Shown here one piece after another: positions 17,889-26,772 of a stretch of DNA of 64,000 nt. A model generated the notes under the pieces. It saw only the letters and a program-made list of their open reading frames with translations. It had not been told where the DNA came from and searched no databases. Made by a program: the position numbers and the translations under genes. The DNA comes from Photobacterium sp. SKA34 (GTDB lineage Bacteria; Pseudomonadota; Gammaproteobacteria; Enterobacterales; Vibrionaceae). The stretch lies in the NCBI RefSeq assembly GCF_000153325.1, contig NZ_CH724142.1, forward strand, positions 289,052-353,051, read 5' to 3'. Position 1 is the stretch's first letter, and every line of letters begins with the position of its first letter.

Positions 17889-18860
17889 TTAAAAGCGGTA
17901 GTTCATACCTAAGCTAACAAGCATTGTGTCAGCATCATAGAAATCAATGTTTGATTGGTTAGTGTTATAGCCAATTAAAGATACTACGCCCCAATCTTTC
18001 CAGCCGAATGGTTGTTTGTATTCATAAGCAAGGAAAGCACCGAATTGATCGTCTTCTTGAGTTTTACTAAATATTGGGTTTTCTGCATCAAAAAGTGCTT
18101 TCTTATAACTTAGTGTTAGGGCTAAGCTTGATCGTTCGAAAAGTTGAATAAAACTAGCAGAACCACCAAAGATATCACTAGACATAGCTTTGCCTGAAGC
18201 ATCAATTTTACTGTAATTTAATGCAGTGCGAAGCATTTGTGTTTGGCTTAATGGTAAAAGATGGCTGCCTTCAATGAAGAATACATCTGAATTACGATCA
18301 AGTAATTGAGTGTTAACTTTTAAGCTTGCACCACTTTTCTCATTATCAATATCGTATTTACCATAGGCACTATCAATAGAGAACATGGAACCTGCAATGT
18401 TATCTAACTTTACGCGTATTGCTTTTATGTGGCTGTCGGTTTTTTCGCGAGCTTCGTTAGTTAAGAAAGGGTCCTGCCATGTTTTTATGTTGAGTAAACC
18501 TGGAATATAACTAATAGAGAAAGTGCTGCCGTTATCCATTTTTTGGCGGTAACCAAGTTCAGCGTGAAAACGACCTAAAGCAACATCAGAACGATCTGTA
18601 CCAAAAAAGAGTTGTTGCTTAGAATTATCAAGCGTATATGAAATAGTGCCCAATGGTGCAACCATTGTTGAACTTTGATCTTCACCATGGGAATTTAGAT
18701 TAGATGTTGTTTCATTATCATCACTAAATTGAGAATTCGTATTAGTATATGCGGCCATTAGTGAGATATCGCCACCAAAGCCAGGCGTCCAATCTGATGG
18801 CGCAGCCACAACGTTAAAACTTGTTGCTGTAGCGATTAAACCTAAATAAAGCGGTTTCAT
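17889..18860 (-). CDS. DUF2860-family outer-membrane protein
   Basis: 323 aa with a signal peptide (MKPLYLGLIATATSFNVVAA) and alternating amphipathic strands, ending in the aromatic MNYRF typical of outer-membrane beta-barrels. The start at 18860 is preferred to 18869 because AAAGGA is then 8 bases upstream. I recall this as the Vibrionaceae DUF2860 family, whose function is not established; a substrate channel is a guess. The last segment WGVVSLIGYNTNQSNIDFYD is barrel-like. It has no operon partner. Confidence 0.8.
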   Translation of the reverse strand: MKPLYLGLIATATSFNVVAAPSDWTPGFGGDISLMAAYTNTNSQFSDDNETTSNLNSHGEDQSSTMVAPLGTISYTLDNSKQQLFFGTDRSDVALGRFHAELGYRQKMDNGSTFSISYIPGLLNIKTWQDPFLTNEAREKTDSHIKAIRVKLDNIAGSMFSIDSAYGKYDIDNEKSGASLKVNTQLLDRNSDVFFIEGSHLLPLSQTQMLRTALNYSKIDASGKAMSSDIFGGSASFIQLFERSSLALTLSYKKALFDAENPIFSKTQEDDQFGAFLAYEYKQPFGWKDWGVVSLIGYNTNQSNIDFYDADTMLVSLGMNYRF

Positions 18861-19159
18861 TTTAAGCATCCTTTGTTCAATTACTCCTTAATTTAATAGT
18901 AGTTAACCTAAGGAATAAAAATAAAGTTTAAATATAGGTTAATTTTATATCAGCAATGAGTGTTATTGAATGAAAATATGAAATTTTGTTTCTTTTTGAT
19001 AATAGATTTATAAACTCAATGTAAATTAGAATAAAATCCAACCACGCAATGTTGATAATTGCTTTTATTATTTGAGGAAAACAAGAAAATAGTAACAATA
19101 TTTTAAGGGGTATTTACATGCTATTGTAGCTAATTTCTGCTTTTTGACATTAGAGGTAT

Positions 19160-19498
19160 CTAAAGATTGTTTGTATTGGCAGGGGGAATTAATAACTCAA
19201 TATGCGCTGCGTAATTAATAATTTTTTCAATTGATGAGGATTGACGATCATTAAATGTATTTTTCGTCGTTATACCTAGTGTGGTTGATTGCGTAGTAAG
19301 TGTTTTAATATCGGCCTAGGAGAGTTCGAACCTCGAATCAACCGAGCTATCTAAATTGAAATAGATTGGCCCATTCGCTAAACACCAATTGAAAGCTTCA
19401 CGATTTAATTCAAAATGATATTTATTACTTTGACATTGTTGAGCTTATGCAAAAGCAGACGTTAAAACCATAATAAGCAATGTTGTCGCAAGTTTTAT
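19160..19498 (-). pseudogene. Decayed gene for a small exported protein
   Basis: One minus-strand frame of 113 codons has two internal stops and is otherwise protein-like. It starts with ATA where ATG is expected (19496-19498), then a classic signal peptide (KLATTLLIMVLTSAFA), and is broken by TAA (19445-19447) exactly at the cleavage site. Next come 42 sensible residues with two cysteines (AQQCQSNKYHFELNREAF ... WCLANGP), TAG (19316-19318), 51 more residues and the natural stop. Retained frame with lost start and two stops points to a recently inactivated secreted or periplasmic protein of about 110 aa. The family is not recognised. Confidence 0.7.
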
Positions 19499-19767
19499 TT
19501 GATGTTCTTGTTAATACTTGTAGAAAGCAAAGTGTAACGATTTCAATGGCATTCTAACACAACAAAATAATGCGCCTACTTCTATTATGTCTCAAACGAT
19601 AATCCGTCATAGTAGTAGCAAATTTAATGCAACATATACAATATTGATATTCGCGTGATAAATATCTTAATTCCGCCCAAATTAATTGATAACAAAGTTG
19701 TAACATAACTATACTTAAGTTAATAAAATTTTCCATGTGGAAGTGTTAGGGATTTTAAGGGTGAAGT

Positions 19768-19857
19768 ATGGATGGTAATTTTAAACTTGCTGTAGTTACA
19801 GTAACACTAACGTTAACGACAATCTTTAGTTACGCAGCTATAGCTTTATCGGCATAA
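19768..19857 (+). CDS. Small YnhF-like membrane protein (29 aa)
   Basis: A 29-residue peptide with sequence MDGNFKLAVVTVTLTL followed by TTIFSYAAIALSA. It is a short polar N-terminus and one hydrophobic helix, matching the length and pattern of the YnhF family of single-pass inner-membrane peptides. AAGGGTGA lies 5 bases upstream, and a hairpin plus Ts follows directly, so it is an independent short transcription unit. The role of YnhF is unknown. Confidence 0.65.
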   Translation: MDGNFKLAVVTVTLTLTTIFSYAAIALSA

Positions 19858-19867
19858 TACAATGACT

Positions 19868-19902
19868 AGTTAAAAGAGTTAAAATCTCTTTAACTTGTTT
19901 TT
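19868..19902 (+). terminator. Terminator after the small membrane protein
   Basis: A 10-bp stem with one bulged A (19868-19878 with 19886-19895), followed by TTGTTTTT. Confidence 0.65.
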
Positions 19903-19972
19903 ATAGGCTATTTCAACTCTTACATAAAATACGTATATTACGTCAGAGTGTTTTCTAACCTTTGGGGGAGAA

Positions 19973-21223
19973 ATGAATTATCTGCCGTTTAGTCTAGGGG
20001 CCTTTGATGAAGAATCGATATCGCATTTTTCATCACAGCTTTTTGTTGCACATAATAAGAAAATAGCATTAGTTGTTCAGGGCGGTGGACAGCGAGGTAT
20101 TTTTTCGGCTGGTGTATTAGACAGTTTCTTAGAGAACGAGTTTGATCCGTTCGCTTTGTATATAGGCACTTCTGCAGGTGCTCTTAATTTATCTTCATTT
20201 ATTAGTCGTCAACCACGTTTTGGTTATAAATTTATTCATAACTACACGACAACAGATAAATTTTTTAGCTTATATAAGTACTTAAGTAAACAACAGCCAA
20301 TGAATCTTGATTGGGCGTTGCAAGTTGTTTCTCCCTCTGGTGAATTAGCCCTCGACTTTCATACTGCCAAAAGAACTCTTCAACATAGACAGGCATTCGC
20401 CTGTGCAACACGTAAAGACACACTTAAAGATATCTATATGCCGATGTACCAAGATGATTGGTATGAAGTTTTGCGTGCAAGTTGTGCTATTCCTGTTTTA
20501 TACAATTTACCTGTTAATATGAATGAGTTGGAATGGGTCGATGGTGGTGTGAGCGCTGCGATACCGGCAAAAGAAGCATGGCGACAAGGGGCTGATCTGG
20601 TTATTGTTATTAGAACTGAACCTCTAGATCATGACAATCATACCGATAAGGGGATCTTTGACGATTGGCGTGAAAGTGTTGAAACCTACTTACCCTATTA
20701 TATTAATAAGCTTAGCCTTAATGAATCTGTCGATAGAATTAAAACGGTTCATAATGAATTAAGTCACCGTTTTGAACAGTGGCGTGAACAATATCGTAAC
20801 GACACTATTCCTATTAAAGATAAAGAAGATATACAGAAAGAGCTTTCATATTTAGATAGTCAAAGTGAAGATACATTGAAACAGTCTGTTTTTGGTAATA
20901 ATAGTTGGCTATCACATATTAATATTGAACGCTTATTAAAATTAGCAGGGCAGAGTAATAATATCGACGTAATTGAAATGTTGGCTCAATATTATAAAAC
21001 TTACCAAGATGTGAATGATTTTTTAGTTAACCCGCCGGAGGGGCTGCAAGTTATCCAAATAGCGCCTGAAAAGTCATTGAATAGCCGAGCACTATTGAGT
21101 AGCAAAGATGATTTAGAAATGGATTATCGAGAAGGAAAGATAATAGGACGTAAGTTTCTAGATTGTTTTTCAAATATTTTAAATGAAAAAAGCAGTTTAA
21201 TGCAGTACATGCGAGATGAGTAA
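19973..21223 (+). CDS. Patatin-like phospholipase (YjjU-like)
   Basis: A 416-aa predicted lipid acyl hydrolase. The patatin catalytic signs are all present: oxyanion loop GGGQRG (residues 37-42), nucleophile Ser67 in GTSAG, and the aspartate in VDGGVSAAIPA. The C-terminal third is helical and resembles the tail of YjjU-type proteins. There is no signal peptide, so it is probably cytoplasmic or peripheral on the membrane. The start at 19973 follows TTTGGGGGAGAA, a strong ribosome site. It has no operon partner. Confidence 0.88.
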   Translation: MNYLPFSLGAFDEESISHFSSQLFVAHNKKIALVVQGGGQRGIFSAGVLDSFLENEFDPFALYIGTSAGALNLSSFISRQPRFGYKFIHNYTTTDKFFSLYKYLSKQQPMNLDWALQVVSPSGELALDFHTAKRTLQHRQAFACATRKDTLKDIYMPMYQDDWYEVLRASCAIPVLYNLPVNMNELEWVDGGVSAAIPAKEAWRQGADLVIVIRTEPLDHDNHTDKGIFDDWRESVETYLPYYINKLSLNESVDRIKTVHNELSHRFEQWREQYRNDTIPIKDKEDIQKELSYLDSQSEDTLKQSVFGNNSWLSHINIERLLKLAGQSNNIDVIEMLAQYYKTYQDVNDFLVNPPEGLQVIQIAPEKSLNSRALLSSKDDLEMDYREGKIIGRKFLDCFSNILNEKSSLMQYMRDE

Positions 21224-21311
21224 GTCGCAATAATGTGAGTAGAACAAAGCCTTGATATCTTCCCCAGTTATTGTGATTGGAAAGAAACCAAGGCTTTATT
21301 AGTTGACGATA

Positions 21312-21569
21312 TTAGTTATTTAAGAAATTGGCCATATCGTGCTGCATTGTTATTGTTGTCTCTTTAGATGAGGTTGCATCTAACAAAGAGGTATGTGTAC
21401 CAACGGCATACTCTTGCCATGTTTTATGGCCACCATTTGTTGATAAATCGAGTTGTTGAATCAAAGGTTCTGTGTCTGTATATGGTGAATACGGTAATTC
21501 AGTTGGCTTTGTAATATTTGGAATAGTGGAGTCACCTTTGACCATTTGCTCTAATATCAGTCGTGTAAA
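21312..21569 (-). pseudogene. C-terminal remnant of a VolA/Lip-like extracellular lipase
   Basis: An open frame of 85 codons bounded upstream by TAG, with no good ribosome site. The sequence resembles the C-terminal end of large Vibrio lipases: LILEQMVKGDSTIPN (family GD..IPN), TEPLIQQLDL, YAVGTHTSLLDA (the catalytic-histidine region, normally GHHxSLL), and the final MQHDMANFL. The N-terminal several hundred residues, including the catalytic Ser, are missing, so this is a relic. An internal ATG at 21543-21545 could be read, but a functional product is unlikely. Confidence 0.6.
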
Positions 21570-21678
21570 CTATTAATTGTTTAAAAAGCACTGAGAGAAA
21601 GAAGGGAGCAGCGTTGGATTAAGACAAACTCACAGGTAATTACGATAGTTTATATAGGTAACTATAAATGTGTTTGAA

Positions 21679-21710
21679 TAAAAAACGCGATAAGAGAGCT
21701 CTTATCGCGT
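21679..21710 (-). terminator. Terminator after ppaC
   Basis: A perfect stem of at least 10 bp (21685-21694 with 21701-21710), followed on the minus strand by TTTTTT. Confidence 0.9.
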
Positions 21711-21741
21711 AATATTTAGGGCTAATACAAAAACTTAAGGA

Positions 21742-22647
21742 TTAAGCTAGTACAGTTTGTAGCCAAGGCCAGCCTTGTTTCTTACGGCTTAGCGTATTTT
21801 CCATCATTAGAGCGCCGTCTTTTGCGTGCGTATCTAGAGTGTCGTTCCATTCACCTTTGTAAAGCAGGCGAGTTGTGCTTGTTGTGATGTCAGTTAGCAT
21901 TAGTGCAGCCATTGCTAGTTTCTCTTCGTCACAACGACGCTGTAGATCAGCTTCTAATGCTTCGATCATGTCTTCTACTTGCTCAAGTGTAGCAAGCTCG
22001 ATTTGGCCAACAACAACGTCACGGTTGTTGAAAGGGTAGCCTTTAAGATCTTTTTCAACTAGCTCAGATGCAGATAGACCTTCGATGTCAGTCTTAGCGA
22101 TTAGTAGTGCTTTTATGAATGCGTCTAGATCTTGAACGTCAGCGATTTGAGCAAGCTCAGTAACTGCGTCTTCATCTTTTTGAGTACATGTTGGCGATGC
22201 GAAGCCAACAGTGTCAGATAGGATTGCAGACATCATAAGAAGCGCTAGTTCACGAGTAATTTCGTGACCTTCAATTTTAAAAATGTTGAATAGTACAGTA
22301 CAAGTACAACCTACAGGCCAGATCCAAGCTTCTAGTGGGTTGATTGTCATTACATCACCTAGGCGGTGATGGTCAACAATACCAACAACTTCAGCTTCTG
22401 CAAGGTCGTCAGGTGCTTGAGCTAGATCTGAGTAGTCAACTAACCATACTTTCTCGCCAGCAACGCTTGTACGTAGTTCAGGTGCGGTAACGCCAGCAAC
22501 TTCTAGGATGTGCTGAGTTTCACGGTTTAGTTCGCCTTGACGAATTGCAGTTGCTTCAAGACCGCGAGCCTTGAGAAGAGCTGTACAAACTAGTGCAGAA
22601 CAAATGCTATCACTATCAGGGTTTTTGTGGCCTACTACTTGGATCAT
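21742..22647 (-). CDS. ppaC: Manganese-dependent inorganic pyrophosphatase
   Basis: 301 aa, family II pyrophosphatase of the DHH superfamily, cytoplasmic. It hydrolyses pyrophosphate to drive biosynthesis. Metal ligands are visible in GHKNPDSDSICSAL (His7, Asp11, Asp13), VDYSDLAQ and the DHH motif VGIVDHHRLGDV. The C-terminal domain ends in SRKKQGWPWL, containing the substrate-binding Arg-Lys-Lys. A monocistronic unit with its own terminator. Confidence 0.95.
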   Translation of the reverse strand: MIQVVGHKNPDSDSICSALVCTALLKARGLEATAIRQGELNRETQHILEVAGVTAPELRTSVAGEKVWLVDYSDLAQAPDDLAEAEVVGIVDHHRLGDVMTINPLEAWIWPVGCTCTVLFNIFKIEGHEITRELALLMMSAILSDTVGFASPTCTQKDEDAVTELAQIADVQDLDAFIKALLIAKTDIEGLSASELVEKDLKGYPFNNRDVVVGQIELATLEQVEDMIEALEADLQRRCDEEKLAMAALMLTDITTSTTRLLYKGEWNDTLDTHAKDGALMMENTLSRKKQGWPWLQTVLA

Positions 22648-22833
22648 GATGTTTCCTTAACTAAGTCATCCAGTTCATCACTGTATGACGTAATACGATT
22701 TAACTTAATTACAGCCGATTATACCTATAAGCCTGCATTTTTATAGGTATAAGTGTTATCAAGTTTATTGAGTAGCGAGGATTTTAGAGATTTTTTTGTT
22801 ATATTCAACAAAATTAACAATTAGCCGAAAAAA

Positions 22834-22866
22834 TAAAGGCATGATTAATTAAACCATGCCTTTTGT
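22834..22866 (-). terminator. Terminator after the GGGtGRT operon
   Basis: A perfect 9-bp stem (22835-22843 with 22855-22863), followed on the minus strand by ATTTTTT. Confidence 0.88.
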
Positions 22867-22899
22867 CGTTATTTGAAGATAAAGATTTTCAATTTCTGC

Positions 22900-23904
22900 T
22901 TACGCGTCTTGCGCTTGCTCAATTGCAACTGCAACAGCAACTGTTGCACCAACCATTGGATTGTTACCCATACCGATTAAGCCCATCATTTCTACGTGAG
23001 CAGGCACAGATGAAGAACCAGCAAACTGAGCGTCAGAGTGCATACGGCCCATAGTGTCAGTCAGACCGTAAGATGCAGGACCTGCCGCTACGTTATCTGG
23101 GTGCAGAGTACGACCAGTACCACCGCCTGACGCAACTGAGAAGTAATCTTGGCCAGCTTCTAGACGTTCTTTTTTGTACGTACCAGCAACAGGGTGTTGG
23201 AAGCGATTAGGGTTAGTCGAGTTACCAGTAATAGAGATATCAACATTTTCGCGGTGCATAATCGCAACACCTTCACGCACATCATCAGCACCGTAACAGT
23301 TAATTTCGCCACGTTGTGTTTGAGAGAAACGACGCTCATTAACGATTTCAAGTTCACCAGTAGTGTAGTTGAACTGGGTTTGTACATAGTTAAAGCCGTT
23401 AATACGAGCAATAAGGTAAGCCGCATCTTTACCCAAACCGTTAAGAATAACGCGAAGTGGGTTAGTACGAACCTTGTTTGCGTTTAGTGCGATTTTGATT
23501 GCACCTTCAGCCGCTGCATATGATTCGTGACCGGCTAGGAATGCAAAACACTGAGTGTCATTACTTAGAAGACGAGCACCTAGGCGACCATGACCTAAAC
23601 CTACTTTACGTTGGTCAGCAACAGAACCTGGGATACAGAATGCTTGTAGACCTTGACCTAAAAATTCAGCCGCTTCAGCCGCAGTTTTTGCACCCTCTTT
23701 AAGCGCGATTGCAGCGCCTAAAACGTATGCCCATGATGCGTTTTCAAACGCAATAGGTTGGGTTTCTTTTACGATATCGTAAGCCTTAACACCTTTATCT
23801 TCGATGTATTGACGCGCTTCTTCAAGAGAAGCAAAACTATATTGTTCTAGAACGGGTGTGATTTGGTTAATACGACGATCAAAGCTTTCAAATAAAGCAG
23901 CCAT
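22900..23904 (-). CDS. GGGtGRT family protein, function unknown
   Basis: A 334-aa cytoplasmic protein of the family named for its motif, seen here as SGGGTGRTLHPDN. Other conserved-looking segments are GHGRLGARLLSN, FLAGHESYAAAEGAIK and a glycine-rich C-terminus (GLIGMGNNPMVGATVAVAVA). No catalytic family is recognised. It lies 65 bases downstream of the NifU-like gene and shares its transcript and terminator. The same pairing occurs in anaerobic Firmicutes (recalled), which suggests a joint function with an Fe-S or metal cofactor. The GGGTGRT loop could bind a phosphate or nucleotide, but that is inference. Confidence 0.85.
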   Translation of the reverse strand: MAALFESFDRRINQITPVLEQYSFASLEEARQYIEDKGVKAYDIVKETQPIAFENASWAYVLGAAIALKEGAKTAAEAAEFLGQGLQAFCIPGSVADQRKVGLGHGRLGARLLSNDTQCFAFLAGHESYAAAEGAIKIALNANKVRTNPLRVILNGLGKDAAYLIARINGFNYVQTQFNYTTGELEIVNERRFSQTQRGEINCYGADDVREGVAIMHRENVDISITGNSTNPNRFQHPVAGTYKKERLEAGQDYFSVASGGGTGRTLHPDNVAAGPASYGLTDTMGRMHSDAQFAGSSSVPAHVEMMGLIGMGNNPMVGATVAVAVAIEQAQDA

Positions 23905-23969
23905 GATAAAATCCTCAATAAATTTAGCAAATTAGGTGTAATTAAATATATGGATAACAGCTTGGCTGC

Positions 23970-24662
23970 TTATTCGTGACGAGGATCTATTGTGCGAACC
24001 GCTTCGTCAAAACGACCATATTGACCTGTTGCTTGTTCCATTGCTTGATCTGCTGGAACACCTTTACCGATTGATTCCATCATCTTACCGATGTTAACAA
24101 AACGGTAGCCGATGATTTCGTTGTTGTCATCAAGTGCAATTTTAGTAACGTAACCTTCAGCTATCTCCATGTAACGAGGGCCTTTTTCACGAGTACCGTA
24201 ATGCGTACCTACTTGACTACGTAAACCTTTACCAAGATCTTCAAGACCAGCACCAATTGGTAGGCCGTCTAAAGAAAAAGCTGTTTGTGTACGACCGTAA
24301 ACGTATTGAAGGAAGATCTCACGCATTGCAACGTTGATAGCATCACAAACAAGGTCTGTGTTTAGTGCTTCAAGGATAGTTTTGCCAGTGATGATTTCTG
24401 AAGCCATTGCTGCAGAGTGAGTCATACCAGAACAACCGATAGTTTCGATTAATGCTTCTTCGATGATGCCGTTTTTCACGTTTAAAGTTAGTTTTGCAGC
24501 ACCTTGTTGTGGTGCACAAGTACCACAACCGTGGCTAACACCAGAAATTGCAATAACATCTTTAGGTTGTACCCAGCGACCTTCAACAGGAATGGGTGCG
24601 GACTCGTGATGTGGACCACGAGAGATAGGACACATATTTTGTACTTCACTTGAGTATTGCAT
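23970..24662 (-). CDS. NifU/IscU-like Fe-S scaffold protein
   Basis: A 230-aa protein with an IscU-like core: SHGCGTCAPQQGAAKLTL at the N-side and IETIGCSGMTHSAAMASEI, matching the GCxxxxASAS region of scaffold proteins. The C-terminal half (residues 110-230) is specific to this subfamily and has no recognised domain. It is not part of an isc or suf operon; its only partner is the GGGtGRT gene. It may assemble or deliver a cluster to that protein (inference). GAGGCAGAGCA precedes the start. Confidence 0.82.
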   Translation of the reverse strand: MQYSSEVQNMCPISRGPHHESAPIPVEGRWVQPKDVIAISGVSHGCGTCAPQQGAAKLTLNVKNGIIEEALIETIGCSGMTHSAAMASEIITGKTILEALNTDLVCDAINVAMREIFLQYVYGRTQTAFSLDGLPIGAGLEDLGKGLRSQVGTHYGTREKGPRYMEIAEGYVTKIALDDNNEIIGYRFVNIGKMMESIGKGVPADQAMEQATGQYGRFDEAVRTIDPRHE

Positions 24663-24907
24663 TGCTCTGCCTCACTAGACACCGCGTTACTAATTATAAA
24701 CTCAGAGTAGGGAAGAGTTGTATAACGCTCAGCCGTGTTGAATTGATAATTCTTTATCGAGCAGAAAATAGAAGAGGACAAAAATGAACTAACAACGCGA
24801 CGAATGCAAAATTAATATAATTAATTAAAATTATAAATTTAAACAAATACACGGTCCTCGACTATTTTAAGTCGAATGTTGTTAGACGTCATTATCCTTG
24901 ATTGAAA

Positions 24908-24959
24908 GGCGGTTTAAGGAGGAACATCATCTCCCGCCATAATATTTATTATTTATGGC
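24908..24959 (-). promoter_or_regulatory. Two adjacent hairpins upstream of the NifU-like gene
   Basis: About 250 bases before the start codon, one hairpin pairs GGCGG (24908-24912) with CCGCC (24934-24938), with inner GGAG/CTCC pairing possible. The next pairs GCCATAA (24936-24942) with TTATGGC (24953-24959). They overlap by a few bases, so the two stems are mutually exclusive at the edge, a pattern that suggests a switching leader. No known riboswitch class was recognised. Confidence 0.35.
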
Positions 24960-25111
24960 AAACGATATAGAGATATAAATATCTCCTTCGCTTATAGTAT
25001 CAATATACTCTTTTATTTTAATACTGTGTGATTTAAAAAACAGAAAAAAGATTTCAAATATGAAAAATAGAGTGAGAATAAATATCATTTATTCTCGATG
25101 GTATCTATCCT

Positions 25112-26584
25112 TTATCTTATTATATTGTTTTCAATATATTTTTCTAAATCAGAAAAGGGCATTGGTTTTGCGTAAAAGAAACCTTGAATTAGAAATATTC
25201 CTTGGCTTTTTAGATAATTAACTTGTTCTTCTGTTTCTACACCTTCAGCAATCATTGTTAATTTTGCTTTTTTACCAAAACTAATGATGGCATTTAAAAT
25301 GTTTGCTTTAACATCACAAGTACCGATGGTGTCTATAAACATTTTATCTATTTTTAATGTCCTAATCGGTAGTTCTTGAAAATAGCTAAATCCACCAAAA
25401 CCTGTTCCTGCGTCATCTAATTTTATGCCTATATGGTTATCAACAAGGCGCTGCATTACGGCTTTTGCCGATGCTAAATCCGTAAAAGGGGTACGCTCTG
25501 TTACTTCTATCGAAATACGACGATGAGATACTTTATTTGCTGATAGAGTATTCAGTAGTTTTGTTGCAAATGTTTGATTTTGAAGTTGGCGAGGGATAAC
25601 GTTTATACTGATATAAAAATCATCACTAATATTATTTAGTTTTGTAATATCGTTGGTAACTTGTGATATCAGAAGATCAGTGATCTCGTAAATTTGTTTA
25701 TTCTGCTCGGCAATATCAATAAATATAGCAGGAGAAATAATTTCACCATTTGCTTTACACCATCTGAGTAAGCTTTCGCAACCTACAATCGAGCCTGTCA
25801 TTGAATTAATAATAGGCTGGTAAAAAGGGATAAACTCTTTGCGCTTTATACCCCGATCAATAGCCATTTTAATTGTTCGTTGCTGAGGACGAAGCCCTAA
25901 AAATAAACATGTAATAACAAGTAGAATGCATAAAAAAACATTAACGATCAAAAGTTCTGAATGAACAATATCCGTTAACCCTTTTTGTGTTACATAAATT
26001 TCAAGATAAATAACAACATTATTATCTTTTGTATTATTAAAATATAGCTGACGATTTAATGGATCGGTAATTGTGATTAGATGGGTATCATTAGGCAAAT
26101 TACGAATTATTTTCAAACGACTGCCTAAATATGGAGTAACCACATAGTCTTCAAGCGTGATTGCATTTTCTTTATTGTAGTTATCATTTATTGGTGAATT
26201 TATCCCGTAATTGGAACAACGACTATAAGGGGTAATCAATCCAATATAATGAATGTTACTCGACAAATCATTTGCTAATCGCATTTCTTTAATGTCATGT
26301 ATTGAACATGTAAAAGTTAGCTTTGGTATTAACTTTTCTATACCTGTAGATAGAGCAACACCCTCATTATCAGAAAGGTAAAATGAAGGCACTAACGCGT
26401 TTATGCCTGAGTCAAATACCATGGAATCTGGTTCATTGACTAAATTTTTCAAATTAACACGGTGATAAAGTCCATATTGGAATAAACTAACTTTTATAAA
26501 ATATTGCATTAAAAAGATAGAGCCTAAACCTATAATGAGGATTATGAAAGGTTGCTTACAACGAAGTAATAAATTGTTATTCAT
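25112..26584 (-). CDS. Membrane c-di-GMP phosphodiesterase (CSS-motif sensor plus EAL)
   Basis: 490 aa. Two membrane helices (about 12-30 and 210-230) enclose a periplasmic CSS-motif sensor, here RCSNYG, with a second Cys in FTCSIHD. The cytoplasmic EAL domain (about 240-485) keeps the catalytic set: ESLLR, the Asn in SINVIPRQLQ, EVTER, DDAGTGFGG, the Lys in LKIDKMF, EGVETEEQ and QGFFYAKPM. It should be an active phosphodiesterase that lowers c-di-GMP in response to periplasmic thiol state, as known for E. coli PdeC-type proteins. It stands alone. Confidence 0.9.
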   Translation of the reverse strand: MNNNLLLRCKQPFIILIIGLGSIFLMQYFIKVSLFQYGLYHRVNLKNLVNEPDSMVFDSGINALVPSFYLSDNEGVALSTGIEKLIPKLTFTCSIHDIKEMRLANDLSSNIHYIGLITPYSRCSNYGINSPINDNYNKENAITLEDYVVTPYLGSRLKIIRNLPNDTHLITITDPLNRQLYFNNTKDNNVVIYLEIYVTQKGLTDIVHSELLIVNVFLCILLVITCLFLGLRPQQRTIKMAIDRGIKRKEFIPFYQPIINSMTGSIVGCESLLRWCKANGEIISPAIFIDIAEQNKQIYEITDLLISQVTNDITKLNNISDDFYISINVIPRQLQNQTFATKLLNTLSANKVSHRRISIEVTERTPFTDLASAKAVMQRLVDNHIGIKLDDAGTGFGGFSYFQELPIRTLKIDKMFIDTIGTCDVKANILNAIISFGKKAKLTMIAEGVETEEQVNYLKSQGIFLIQGFFYAKPMPFSDLEKYIENNIIR

Positions 26585-26772
26585 GATATTGAAATTAGCA
26601 TCGATTGAAACTAGGTATATTCTATTATTGTTTAGCTATTTATTCCAAACATAAATACATTTATTAAATAAACGACTAGAAAACTGGCACTTATAGTTAT
26701 ATATTTTAACGCTTATATAACCTTGTGTTAAATGTTGTATTATAAATTAACCTAATAATGGAGTTGCAGTAA

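Noticed and set aside
19321..19350. GAGTTCGAACCTCGAATC resembles a tRNA T-arm.
   Set aside because: No acceptor, D or anticodon arms surround it, and the bases belong to the decayed protein frame at 19160-19498.
22900..23904. The many alternate-frame ORFs on both strands of the GGGtGRT gene.
   Set aside because: They arise from codon bias of a highly expressed-looking gene and lack starts with ribosome sites.
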